Positions 9,371 through 16,995 of a stretch of DNA of 17,046 bases are shown piece by piece. The notes under the pieces are model-generated. The model worked only from the letters and a program-made list of their open reading frames with translations, did not search any database and was not told where the DNA came from. The DNA lies in assembly GCA_027051315.1 (NCBI GenBank), contig JALTZE010000112.1:1-17046 (forward strand). The letters run 5' to 3'. The DNA is from Micavibrio sp. (GTDB taxonomy: Bacteria > Pseudomonadota > Alphaproteobacteria > Micavibrionales > Micavibrionaceae). Position numbers and translations under genes: made by a program. The number at the start of each line of letters is the position of its first letter. The first letter of the stretch is position 1.

Positions 9371-9538
9371 ATGACAAATGAACATGAAACAAAAGAAGAT
9401 GGTTGTTGTGGTGGTCATAATAAGAACCAAAAACAAAACACAGAAAAAGAAGAAAATAGTGGTTGTTGTGGCACTAAGAAAGAATCACAACCAGAAAATA
9501 CAGAAAAACAAAAAACTTGTTGCTGTAATAATAAATAA
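9371..9538 (+). CDS. Small cysteine-rich putative metal-binding protein (55 aa)
   Basis: Unrecognised 55-residue reading frame of very polar composition (Lys, Glu, Asn, Gln), without signal peptide or membrane segment, so probably cytosolic. It contains three cysteine clusters: GCCGGH (residues 11-16), GCCGT (31-35) and TCCC (49-52), separated by Lys/Glu/Asn-rich spacers that repeat an NTEK motif. Cys-Cys and Cys-Cys-Cys groups suggest soft-metal binding. It is supported as a real gene by a strong AAGGAGGAG ribosome binding site about 7-8 bases ahead of the ATG, by an ATG two bases after the preceding stop, and by its position 15 bases before the copper ATPase. Its N-terminus (MTNEHE, then Lys/Asp, CC, His/Asn) resembles the first 25 residues of that ATPase. 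A role as copper buffer or chaperone is inference. Confidence 0.72.
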   Translation: MTNEHETKEDGCCGGHNKNQKQNTEKEENSGCCGTKKESQPENTEKQKTCCCNNK

Positions 9539-9553
9539 AAACGGAGAAAATAA

Positions 9554-11815
9554 ATGACCACACATAATCACGAACATGATAAGGATAAAGAACATTCATG
9601 TTGTTCGCATAATGGACATAATAATCATTCTAGTTCTAAGCCTGTAAAAGGTGGTCAATATGATAACGTACCAGAAGGATTTAGCGGAACAATTTATACT
9701 TGCCCCATGCATCCAGAAGTACGTGAACCAAAACCAGCCTCCTGCCCACTTTGTGGTATGGCTCTTGAACCAGAAACAATCTCCGCAGCAGACGAACAAG
9801 GACCAAATCCAGAACTAATAGACTTTAACCGTCGTTTCTGGATTGGTGCTATTTTGACAATTCCTCTTCTTATTTTGACAATGTCGCCTTTTGTTGGATT
9901 TCCGGAAATACGAGAATTCTTTGGAGAACAAACAACACTTTGGATTGAATTTTTCTTAGGTACACCAGTTATTCTTTGGTCAGGTTGGCCGTTTTTTGTA
10001 CGGGGTTTTCAATCTTTCCGTACAATGAATCTCAATATGTTCAGCTTAATTTCCATAGGAACGGGAGCCGCTTATATTTTCAGCGTAGTAGCAGTAATAG
10101 CACCTGATATTTTCCCTGAAGGTTTTAAAGATAAACAAGGTAATGTCGGAGTTTATTTCGAAGCAGGAGCGGTAATCGTAACATTAGTTCTATTAGGACA
10201 GATTATGGAGTTACGTGCTCGTGAACGAACTGGCTCAGCAATAAAATCATTATTAGATATGGCGGCAAAAACTGCTCGTATAATTCGTGATGATGGTACA
10301 GAAGAAGAAATACCACTAGAAGAAGTGCAAGTAGGTGATAAGTTACGTGTACGTCCAGGCGATAAAGTACCAGTAGATGCTGTTGTACTTGAAGGACATT
10401 CTTCAATAGATGAATCTATGATTTCTGGTGAACCTGTACCAGTAGAGAAAGTAAAAGGCGATATTGTAACTGGAGCAACAATAAATGGTACAGGTAGTTT
10501 AATTATCAAAGCTACACGTGTAGGGTCAGATACAATGCTTTCACAGATTGTAGAAATGGTGGCAAATGCACAAAGGTCACGTGCACCAATCCAAAAATAT
10601 GCCGATATGGTTGCTGGATATTTTGTACCTGTGGTTATTATTGTTGCTATTATTTCCTTTATTAGCTGGGCAATTTGGGGGCCTAGTCCTGCACTTTCTT
10701 ATGGGCTTGTTTCTGCTGTTGCTGTTTTAATTATTGCTTGTCCTTGTGCTTTGGGGCTTGCTACTCCAATGTCAATCATGACAGCAACAGGGCGCGGGGC
10801 ACAAGCAGGGGTCTTAATTAAAGATGCCGAAGCATTAGAACGTTTTGAAAAGGTAGATACGCTGATTGTCGATAAAACAGGCACATTAACCGAAGGTAAA
10901 CCTAAGTTAGTGGCTGTTATTCCCGAAGATGGACATAATGAGGCAGAAGTTTTACGTCTTGCAGCATCGCTAGAGCGTGGTTCTGAACATCCTCTGGCTG
11001 AGGCTATTGTAAATGGTGCAAAAAATCGAGATGTAGATATGGTAGATGCAGCAGATTTTGAAGCGGTAACTGGCAAAGGGGTAAAAGGCATAGTGGATGG
11101 TCATCATGTTGCACTTGGTAACGCTAAATTAATATCAGATATGGGACTAGATAGCGGTAAGCTAGTTGAGGCTGCCAATAAAAGGCGCGATGAGGGCGAA
11201 ACAGTAATGTTTGTTGTCCTTGATAATAAGATTGCTGGTATGGTAAGCGTTGCTGACCCTGTCAAAGAAACAACACCCGATGCTTTAAAAGAACTTCATA
11301 AACTAGGTTTCAGAATTATAATGGCAACGGGTGATAATGAACGCACAGCAAAAGCAGTGGCAGAGCGACTTGGTATTGATGAAATCCGTGCTGATGTTTT
11401 ACCAGAAGATAAAGCAAGAATTATCAAAGAACTTCAAGAACAAGGCTCAAAAGTAGCTATGGCAGGAGATGGCGTTAACGATGCTCCAGCATTGGCGCAA
11501 GCAGATGTTGGAATTGCTATGGGGACTGGTGCCGATGTTGCTATTGAAAGCGCAGGATTCACTTTGGTAAAAGGTAATCTTGATGGCATTGTTCGCGCTC
11601 GTCGTTTGGTACGAGCTACTATGCGTAATATTCGTCAGAATCTATTTTTTGCACTTATATATAATGCAGCAGGCGTCCCAGTAGCCGCAGGTATTTTATT
11701 TCCATTTTTTAATATTTTGATAAATCCTATGTTTGCTGCTTTTGCTATGAGCGCTTCATCTATCTCAGTTGTTATGAATGCTCTACGCTTGCGAAGAGTA
11801 CAGATTAAGAAATAA
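9554..11815 (+). CDS. copA: CopA-type Cu(I)-exporting P-type ATPase
   Basis: ATP-driven Cu(I) (and probably Ag(I)) exporter of the inner membrane, P1B type, 753 residues. The N-terminus is a His/Cys-rich tail (CCSH at about 16-19), then a heavy-metal-binding domain with CPMHP (C50) and CPLCGM (C64, C67). There is no classical HMA domain with a CxxC after GMTC. Family motifs are complete: SGEPVP actuator loop, CPC (396-398) in the transport helix, DKTGT (440-444, D440 phosphorylated), SEHPLAEA (the HP motif), GDN, and GDGVND (638-643). The last membrane helices carry [18 protein letters not shown] and [17 protein letters not shown], as in CopA. An ACGGAGAA ribosome binding site precedes the ATG. 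It is the last gene of the operon. It would supply periplasmic copper to the tripartite pump encoded upstream. Confidence 0.93.
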   Translation: MTTHNHEHDKDKEHSCCSHNGHNNHSSSKPVKGGQYDNVPEGFSGTIYTCPMHPEVREPKPASCPLCGMALEPETISAADEQGPNPELIDFNRRFWIGAILTIPLLILTMSPFVGFPEIREFFGEQTTLWIEFFLGTPVILWSGWPFFVRGFQSFRTMNLNMFSLISIGTGAAYIFSVVAVIAPDIFPEGFKDKQGNVGVYFEAGAVIVTLVLLGQIMELRARERTGSAIKSLLDMAAKTARIIRDDGTEEEIPLEEVQVGDKLRVRPGDKVPVDAVVLEGHSSIDESMISGEPVPVEKVKGDIVTGATINGTGSLIIKATRVGSDTMLSQIVEMVANAQRSRAPIQKYADMVAGYFVPVVIIVAIISFISWAIWGPSPALSYGLVSAVAVLIIACPCALGLATPMSIMTATGRGAQAGVLIKDAEALERFEKVDTLIVDKTGTLTEGKPKLVAVIPEDGHNEAEVLRLAASLERGSEHPLAEAIVNGAKNRDVDMVDAADFEAVTGKGVKGIVDGHHVALGNAKLISDMGLDSGKLVEAANKRRDEGETVMFVVLDNKIAGMVSVADPVKETTPDALKELHKLGFRIIMATGDNERTAKAVAERLGIDEIRADVLPEDKARIIKELQEQGSKVAMAGDGVNDAPALAQADVGIAMGTGADVAIESAGFTLVKGNLDGIVRARRLVRATMRNIRQNLFFALIYNAAGVPVAAGILFPFFNILINPMFAAFAMSASSISVVMNALRLRRVQIKK

Positions 11816-11890
11816 AATAGAGATTAGCTATAAATTTTGATATTCTCGAAAGAAAAACATTAGAATAGATTACGAAATTATCTATATAAA

Positions 11891-11966
11891 TGGCAGGGGC
11901 AGCAGGATTCGAACCCGCGACCTACGGTTTTGGAGACCGTCGCTCTACCAACTGAGCTATACCCCT
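11891..11966 (-). tRNA. tRNA-Trp (anticodon CCA)
   Basis: Read on the minus strand, a full cloverleaf forms. The acceptor stem AGGGGTA pairs with TGCCCCT (one G-U pair), and the D arm contains AGCTCAGTTGGTAGAGC. The anticodon stem ACGGT/ACCGT encloses the loop CTCCAAA with anticodon CCA. The T arm is GCGGG-TTCGAAT-CCTGC, the discriminator base is G as expected for bacterial tRNA-Trp, and the CCA end is encoded. It decodes UGG only, consistent with UGA being a stop here. Its 3' end lies about 75 bases from the end of copA, and the two genes converge. A weak AT hairpin (11865-11885) downstream of the tRNA is the only terminator-like structure seen. Confidence 0.97.
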
Positions 11967-12057
11967 TAATCGTTGGTAATGACGTTTTAGACGAGAAATA
12001 AAAAAATATCCAGCAAAATTTTTATTTATTTACAGGCAATTCCAAAGACTTGCAGCT

Positions 12058-12075
12058 TTTTACACATAATCCACA
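12058..12075 (+). promoter_or_regulatory. Two abutting DnaA-box-like 9-mers upstream of dnaB
   Basis: TTTTACACA (12058-12066) fits the relaxed DnaA box TTWTNCACA exactly, and it is followed without a gap by TAATCCACA (12067-12075), one mismatch from TTATCCACA. Both are in the same orientation, 55-72 bases before the dnaB start. They could mediate DnaA control of dnaB. Binding is not shown, and the 163-base region between the tRNA and dnaB has no promoter I can place with confidence. Confidence 0.35.
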
Positions 12076-12129
12076 GGCAGGTAATTCATATTATCTTAAA
12101 TAATTTATAAATTATGCTACTCTACCGCC

Positions 12130-13638
12130 ATGACAGAAAATACAGCACAAAAAATTGAAATTACAAACGATAATGAGAGTGATAATCCTCATTACCGCAT
12201 TCTACCCCATAATTTAGAGGCAGAGCAAGGATTACTCGGCGCACTGCTTGTTGATAATAGAGCAATAGAAAAGGTCAGCGATTTTCTCCGCGCTAATCAT
12301 TTTTTTATGCCTGCGCATCAACGCATATATGAAACAATATCCAAACTTATTGAAAGAGGACAAAGCGCAACGCCTGTTACTTTGAAAAATTATTTTGAAA
12401 AAGATGATGACTTAAGCCATGTAGGAGGTGCAGAATATCTTGCTGACCTTGCTTCTTCGGTAATATCAGTAATAAATACCGAAGATTATGCAAGGACTAT
12501 ATACGACCTTCACCTAAGAAGGGAACTTATCTCTATGGGTGAAGAAGTAGTAAATAAATCCTATACTCATGATATTGATTCTGATACGACCCAAACAATA
12601 GAAGAAGCAGAAAAAAAACTTTTTGAATTGGCTGAAAGTGGTGATGTAAAGGGCGGTTTTATAACTTTAAGAGATTCCGTAATGACGGCGATATCTCATG
12701 CCGAAACGGCTTTTAAAGCAGCAGGTAAAATCACAGGTATTACAACAGGTTTAAGAGACCTTGATAAAAAACTTGGTGGTCTACATAAATCTGACCTTCT
12801 GATTTTGGCAGGAAGACCATCAATGGGTAAAACTGCACTAGCTGTTAATATTGGTTTTAACGCTGCTAAACGTTATGCTGAGACAGGGGGGCAAGAAGGG
12901 GGCGTAGTCGCCATATTCTCACTGGAAATGGCAGCAGACCAACTTGCGGGGAGAATTCTTGCTGACCAGGCAAATATTTCAGGTGATGATATAAGAAAAG
13001 GTAACCTGAAAGAAGATGATTTTAGAAGATTTGTAGAAGCAAGCCAAGTTCTATCACAAGTCCCATTATATATTGATGATACTCCTGCTCTTTCAATTGG
13101 TGCGGTAAGAACAAGGGCAAGAAGACTTAAACGCCAGCATGGGCTTGACCTTCTTATTATTGACTATTTACAGCTTTTAAGGGGAAGTGGGTCAAAACAA
13201 TCTAATGAAAACAGAGTACAAGAAGTTTCTGAAATAACAAGAGGTCTTAAGGCAATCGCCAAAGAGCTAGAAATACCTGTTCTTGCCTTATCACAGCTTT
13301 CACGTACCGTTGAATCCAGAGAAGATAAAAGACCGCAGCTTTCAGACCTTCGTGAATCAGGTTCGATTGAACAAGATGCAGATGTAGTTATGTTTGTTTA
13401 TCGTGAGGAATATTACCTAACAAGAGAGCAACCAGCACAAAGAGCAAATGAAACTCCTGAAAAATACAATGAACGTTATGATATGTGGGCAAAAAGACTC
13501 CAAGAATCTGCAAATATATCAGAAGCAGTTATAGCAAAACAAAGGCATGGACCTATCGGTATTGTAAAAATGTTCTTTGATGCCAATTATACAAGATTCA
13601 CTAATCTTGATACCCAACATAGCGAAGATGATTATTAA
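12130..13638 (+). CDS. dnaB: Replicative DNA helicase DnaB
   Basis: Hexameric 5'-3' helicase that unwinds DNA at the replication fork and contacts primase and the clamp loader. It has 502 residues, slightly long for the family. The N-terminal domain starts at about residue 22 with HNLEAEQGLLGALL and continues through the FMPAHQRIYE segment. The RecA-like C-terminal domain has Walker A GRPSMGKT (228-235), Walker B LLIIDYLQLL with D345, and the SQLSRTVESR and DLRESGSIEQDADVVMFVYR motifs. No intein interrupts it. The ATG at 12130 has no strong ribosome binding site, but the N-terminal extension and family alignment make it acceptable. Arginine codons are mainly AGA/AGG (about 26 of 35 by eye), unlike the copper operon to the left. 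The expected alphaproteobacterial neighbour alr (alanine racemase) is not found downstream. Confidence 0.96.
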   Translation: MTENTAQKIEITNDNESDNPHYRILPHNLEAEQGLLGALLVDNRAIEKVSDFLRANHFFMPAHQRIYETISKLIERGQSATPVTLKNYFEKDDDLSHVGGAEYLADLASSVISVINTEDYARTIYDLHLRRELISMGEEVVNKSYTHDIDSDTTQTIEEAEKKLFELAESGDVKGGFITLRDSVMTAISHAETAFKAAGKITGITTGLRDLDKKLGGLHKSDLLILAGRPSMGKTALAVNIGFNAAKRYAETGGQEGGVVAIFSLEMAADQLAGRILADQANISGDDIRKGNLKEDDFRRFVEASQVLSQVPLYIDDTPALSIGAVRTRARRLKRQHGLDLLIIDYLQLLRGSGSKQSNENRVQEVSEITRGLKAIAKELEIPVLALSQLSRTVESREDKRPQLSDLRESGSIEQDADVVMFVYREEYYLTREQPAQRANETPEKYNERYDMWAKRLQESANISEAVIAKQRHGPIGIVKMFFDANYTRFTNLDTQHSEDDY

Positions 13639-13662
13639 TTTCATATTTGCAATAACTTACTC

Positions 13663-13691
13663 TTGGCAAAGAGATTCAAAAATATTATACA
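13663..13691 (+). promoter_or_regulatory. Candidate sigma-70 promoter for mlaE-mlaF
   Basis: In the 85-base gap after dnaB, TTGGCA (13663-13668) is separated by 17 bases from TATACA (13686-13691), a fair match to the -35/-10 consensus. A start site here would leave a short leader before mlaE. The match could be chance, and read-through from dnaB is equally possible. Confidence 0.33.
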
Positions 13692-13723
13692 GATAGGATT
13701 GAATTTTAAAAAAAGGCGTAATA

Positions 13724-14563
13724 ATGGCCGAAGCTAAAACAAAAAATAATGATAAAGCTTTAAAAAAATGCTGTGAGGTAAGTAATCTTCTCCTGCTTAT
13801 ATGTGGTGCAGTTGGTCATACAATTGCAAGTTTTTTAGCAGTTGTTGGTCGTCTAGCCATTTTCACATCAAAAACAATACAACATTGTATTACTCCGCCT
13901 TTTTATCCAAAACTTATATTAAGACAATTTGCTGATATTGGATATTATTCCCTTCCCGTTGTTGGTATGACGGCACTATTTACTGGTATGGTTCTTGCTT
14001 TGCAAAGCTATACGGGTTTTTCCAGATTTAACGCAGAAAGTTCAATAGCAGCAGTTGTAGTACTATCAATAACCAGAGAATTAGCACCAGTTCTTGCAGG
14101 GCTTATGGTTGCAGGTAGGGTAGGAGCATCAATAGCAGCAGAAATAGGAACAATGAGAGTTACAGAACAAATAGATGCTATGACAACTTTATCAGTAAAT
14201 CCTTATAAATATCTTATTACACCAAGAGTGATAGCAGGTACATTAATGCTCCCGCTATTGGTATTCATAGGTGATATAATAGGCGTATATGGTGGGTATA
14301 TAGTAAGTATTCATAATTTAGGATTCTCTCCCGTCAGATATCTTGAACAGACATGGAATACTTTGGAGTCCATAGATGTTATATCAGGACTTGTAAAAGC
14401 ATCTGTATTCGGATTTATTGTAACTTTGATGGGTTGCTATCATGGATTTACTTCCAAAGGTGGCGCACAAGGTGTTGGCTCTGCAACTACCAAAGCTGTT
14501 GTTACATCTTCTATACTAATTCTAATATTTAACTTTATTATTACCCAGGTATTTTTCTCATGA
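13724..14563 (+). CDS. mlaE: MlaE-family phospholipid ABC transporter permease
   Basis: Inner-membrane permease of the Mla-type lipid transport system, which keeps the outer membrane asymmetric by moving phospholipids between membranes; it works with the MlaF ATPase. The product has 279 residues and about five or six hydrophobic helices. Family hallmarks are GMTALFTGMVLALQSYTGF, ITRELAPVLAGLMVAGRVGASIAAEIGTM with the following TEQIDAM (the coupling segment), and a GCYHGFTSKGGAQGVG loop near the C-terminus, which matches MlaE closely. The first 25 residues are Lys-rich and poorly conserved; the start is the first ATG of the frame after the intergenic gap. The stop overlaps the mlaF start (ATGA). 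No mlaD, mlaC or mlaB follows, so the rest of the system must lie elsewhere. With mlaF damaged, its function is uncertain. Confidence 0.92.
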   Translation: MAEAKTKNNDKALKKCCEVSNLLLLICGAVGHTIASFLAVVGRLAIFTSKTIQHCITPPFYPKLILRQFADIGYYSLPVVGMTALFTGMVLALQSYTGFSRFNAESSIAAVVVLSITRELAPVLAGLMVAGRVGASIAAEIGTMRVTEQIDAMTTLSVNPYKYLITPRVIAGTLMLPLLVFIGDIIGVYGGYIVSIHNLGFSPVRYLEQTWNTLESIDVISGLVKASVFGFIVTLMGCYHGFTSKGGAQGVGSATTKAVVTSSILILIFNFIITQVFFS

Positions 14564-15330
14564 TAGAAAAAAAGAAAAAGATAGAACTTCACGGGGTAAA
14601 AAAATCATTTGGTGATAAACATGTTCTCACCAATATTGATTTATCAATCAATGAAGGTGAATCTCTTGTTGTTATTGGTGGTTCTGGTACTGGTAAATCG
14701 GTTATGCTTAAATCTATTCTTGGACTAATAACTCCTGATTCAGGTTCAATAATGATTGATGGTCAAGAAACCATAGGAATATCAGCAAAAGAACGTGATA
14801 AGCTAATGAAAAAATTTGGCATGCTTTTTCAGGGAGAGGATTTATTTGATAGTTTAAAAATTTGGGAAAATATATGATTTGCTATGATTCGTGTTAATAA
14901 AATGTAAAAGAAAGTTGCTAGGGATTTAGCAGCCACAAAATTAGAACAAGTAGGGCTTTCAACCAGAGTAATGGACCTTCTCCCTTCTGAACTTTCAGGA
15001 GGAATGCAAAAACGCGTTGGTCTTGCAAGGGCGATTGCTGCAAATCCTGAAATAATTCTATTTGACGAGCCAACAACAGGGCTTGACCCAATCATGGCGG
15101 ATGTAATTAATGAATTGATAGTTGATTGCGTAAAAGATTTAGGAGCAACAACATTATCAATAACTCATGATATGTCTTCTGCAAGGAAAATAGCAGATAA
15201 AGTCGCAATGATATATCATGGAGAAATTATATGGTATGGAAAAGTTGAAGAGTTAGACAATTCTGGTAACCCTTATATTGAGCAATTTATCAATGGAAGA
15301 GCTAAAGGTCCTATAACTGCCCAGAATTAA
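14560..15330 (+). pseudogene. mlaF: MlaF-type ABC ATPase interrupted by two in-frame stops
   Basis: Reading a single frame through 14560-15330 gives a normal-length MlaF (256 codons), but codon 106 is TGA (14875-14877) and codon 116 is TAA (14905-14907). Everything else is intact: Walker A GGSGTGKS (40-47), Q-loop MLFQG, signature LSGGMQKR (145-152), Walker B ILFDEP with D169 and E170, and switch His203 in ITHD. The residues around the stops (WENI, then FAMIRVNKM, then KKVARDLAATKLEQVGL) still match the family, so there is no frameshift, only two substitutions. A downstream piece could start at ATG 14971 but has no clear ribosome binding site and lacks Walker A. Recent pseudogenisation is the best reading; programmed read-through or assembly error are alternatives. 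TGA recoding is unlikely because TGA ends the TolC-like, cusB and mlaE genes. The start overlaps mlaE. Confidence 0.82.
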
Positions 15331-15335
15331 AACAG

Positions 15336-16982
15336 CTATAAATTATGCAAACCATCAATAAGGCTTTCATATCTATTGCTCGAAGTTATAACATTATCAA
15401 ATACTCCATGATTATATAGGTAATCATATACATGGTTATTTGTTCCGCATATTATAAGCTTTACATGTTCTGACCTTAATTTTTCAACAAGGTCAACTAT
15501 TGTCATCATTACGCTAGCATCAATCATTCTTGCCCCAGAAAAATCAAGTATCATAGTATCTATACTTTCATCATATGCTCTTAATTTTATTTTTAATTCT
15601 CGTGCAGTACCATATGTAAGGGCACCAGAAAATGACAAGACCATAACTGAGCTTTTTATATTCTTTAATAATTCTATTTCCTCTTCATTATATAAATGAG
15701 CATGATTACTGCTATCCTCTCCTCCTACCGTATATCTTATTGAGCTCATTTGATAGGCTGATAACCTTCTTGCAGTAACCATTGATTTCATAATAATTCC
15801 TGCTGCGACAGCACTTAATAAATCAGTAAATATGGTCAATAACCATACAGATGACATTATAAATACACTATTTCTATCTACATTCTTTCGACCAGCCTTT
15901 ATAAGCATTTTTATAAAATTCCAGTCAATAATATCCCACCCTACTTTTATCAATATTCCAGCCAGAACTGCATGCGGTATTTTTTCAACCAAAAAACCAA
16001 GACCAATCATAAATCCAGTAAGAGTAATACTATGTATTATACCAGATATTCTTGTTGTTCCTCCTGCATTAATATTTACCATTGTTCTCATTGTTGCTCC
16101 TGCTCCTGATATTCCTCCTATCAATCCAGCAACTATATTTCCAATTCCTTGCCCAAATAGCTCTTTATCTGAATTATGAACTGTTCCTGTCTTTGTATCT
16201 GCTACTAAAGATGTTAAAAGACTGTCTATAGTTCCTAAAGCAGCAAGTAACAGACCAGCCCCAATCATTGAAGGTAGCTCATCTATAGTCATAGATGGTA
16301 ATATAATATGCGGAATTGCATCTGGGATTTCTCCTATTCTGCTTACATCTCCGAATGGTGAATATATAGACACAATTGTACCAATTATAAGAGCAGCCAA
16401 AGCAGATGGAACAATCATTCTAATTTTCTTTGGCCAGAATATAATTGTAAATAATGTTATAATTCCTACAAAAACAGCAGCAATGGAAGGAGAGGATATC
16501 ATCTCTGGAATTCTAGCAATTGCTTTTATAAAATTCCCACCTTCATACTGGAATCCAAGAAAGGGAGCAATTTGCATTATAATTATTATACTTCCTATAC
16601 CATTCATAAAACCAGAAACTACAACATATGGTATATAATCAATATAGCGACCAATCTTAAAGAAACTAAAAAGAAGCTGAAAAAAACCTCCTATCATCAC
16701 CACAGTAAAAGCCATAGCAGGGTCATGTTGGAATTGTGCTATTATAACAGCCATTACAACAGTTATAGGACCAGTAGGACCAGATATTTGTGATGGGGTT
16801 CCACCAAATAATGAAGCAAACAAACCACAGGCTATTGCTCCATATAATCCAGCCATAGCCCCCGCACCAGAGGCAACACCAAATGCAAGCGCAAGAGGTA
16901 AAGCAACAATAGCAGCTGTTACACCACCATATATATCGTGCTTAAAGCTTATTAGATTATATTTTTTCATTAATTTATCCAT
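15336..16982 (-). CDS. SulP-family inorganic anion transporter with STAS domain
   Basis: Inner-membrane transporter of the SulP/SLC26 family, which carries sulfate, bicarbonate or related anions; the substrate is not determined. It has 548 residues. The membrane domain (about 10-410) begins with DIYGGVTAAIVALPLALAFGVASGAG and GLYGAIACGLFASLFGG, followed by the signature QISGPTGPITVVMA, which is also seen in BicA-like bicarbonate carriers. A cytosolic STAS domain follows (about 440-545, SSVMVLSFSGALTYG ... MILDFSGARMIDASV). It converges on the mlaF pseudogene with only five bases between stops and no visible terminator. The start is either ATG 16982 or, four codons in, ATG 16970, which has GGA six bases upstream. 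Arginine codons are mostly AGA/AGG, like dnaB. Confidence 0.9.
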   Translation of the reverse strand: MDKLMKKYNLISFKHDIYGGVTAAIVALPLALAFGVASGAGAMAGLYGAIACGLFASLFGGTPSQISGPTGPITVVMAVIIAQFQHDPAMAFTVVMIGGFFQLLFSFFKIGRYIDYIPYVVVSGFMNGIGSIIIIMQIAPFLGFQYEGGNFIKAIARIPEMISSPSIAAVFVGIITLFTIIFWPKKIRMIVPSALAALIIGTIVSIYSPFGDVSRIGEIPDAIPHIILPSMTIDELPSMIGAGLLLAALGTIDSLLTSLVADTKTGTVHNSDKELFGQGIGNIVAGLIGGISGAGATMRTMVNINAGGTTRISGIIHSITLTGFMIGLGFLVEKIPHAVLAGILIKVGWDIIDWNFIKMLIKAGRKNVDRNSVFIMSSVWLLTIFTDLLSAVAAGIIMKSMVTARRLSAYQMSSIRYTVGGEDSSNHAHLYNEEEIELLKNIKSSVMVLSFSGALTYGTARELKIKLRAYDESIDTMILDFSGARMIDASVMMTIVDLVEKLRSEHVKLIICGTNNHVYDYLYNHGVFDNVITSSNRYESLIDGLHNL

Positions 16983-16989
16983 TTATAGG

Positions 16990-16995
16990 ATTATA
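16990..16995 (-). promoter_or_regulatory. Possible -10 element directly upstream of the sulP-family gene
   Basis: On the minus strand a perfect TATAAT ends seven bases before ATG 16982. A transcript from it would begin at or next to that ATG, so translation would be leaderless, or would use ATG 16970 with a very short leader. No clear -35 hexamer is at 16-18 bases, and the region is AT-rich, so this could be chance. Confidence 0.25.

Noticed and set aside
9371..9538. Low-complexity DNA rather than a gene at the Cys-rich frame
   Set aside because: The strong ribosome binding site, intact frame, clustered cysteines and tight operon position are better explained by a real small gene, so it was kept.
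10153..11091. Long minus-strand reading frames inside copA (about 118 and 130 codons)
   Set aside because: They are antisense shadows of a strongly conserved P-type ATPase and have low-complexity Ser/Thr-rich translations with no recognisable family.
11841..11885. Terminator between copA and tRNA-Trp
   Set aside because: Only weak 6-bp AT stems (TATTCT/AGAATA and ATAGAT/ATCTAT) without a clear following T-run on the copA strand; on the tRNA strand the T-rich stretch is interrupted. Not strong enough to list.
14875..14877. UGA read as tryptophan (alternative genetic code) to rescue mlaF
   Set aside because: A TAA stop follows ten codons later, UGA is the natural terminator of the TolC-like, cusB and mlaE genes, Trp is encoded by TGG throughout, and the tRNA-Trp here has a CCA anticodon.
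15832..16793. Plus-strand reading frames inside the SulP gene
   Set aside because: Antisense to a complete, well-conserved transporter; their translations look like out-of-frame reads of membrane helices.
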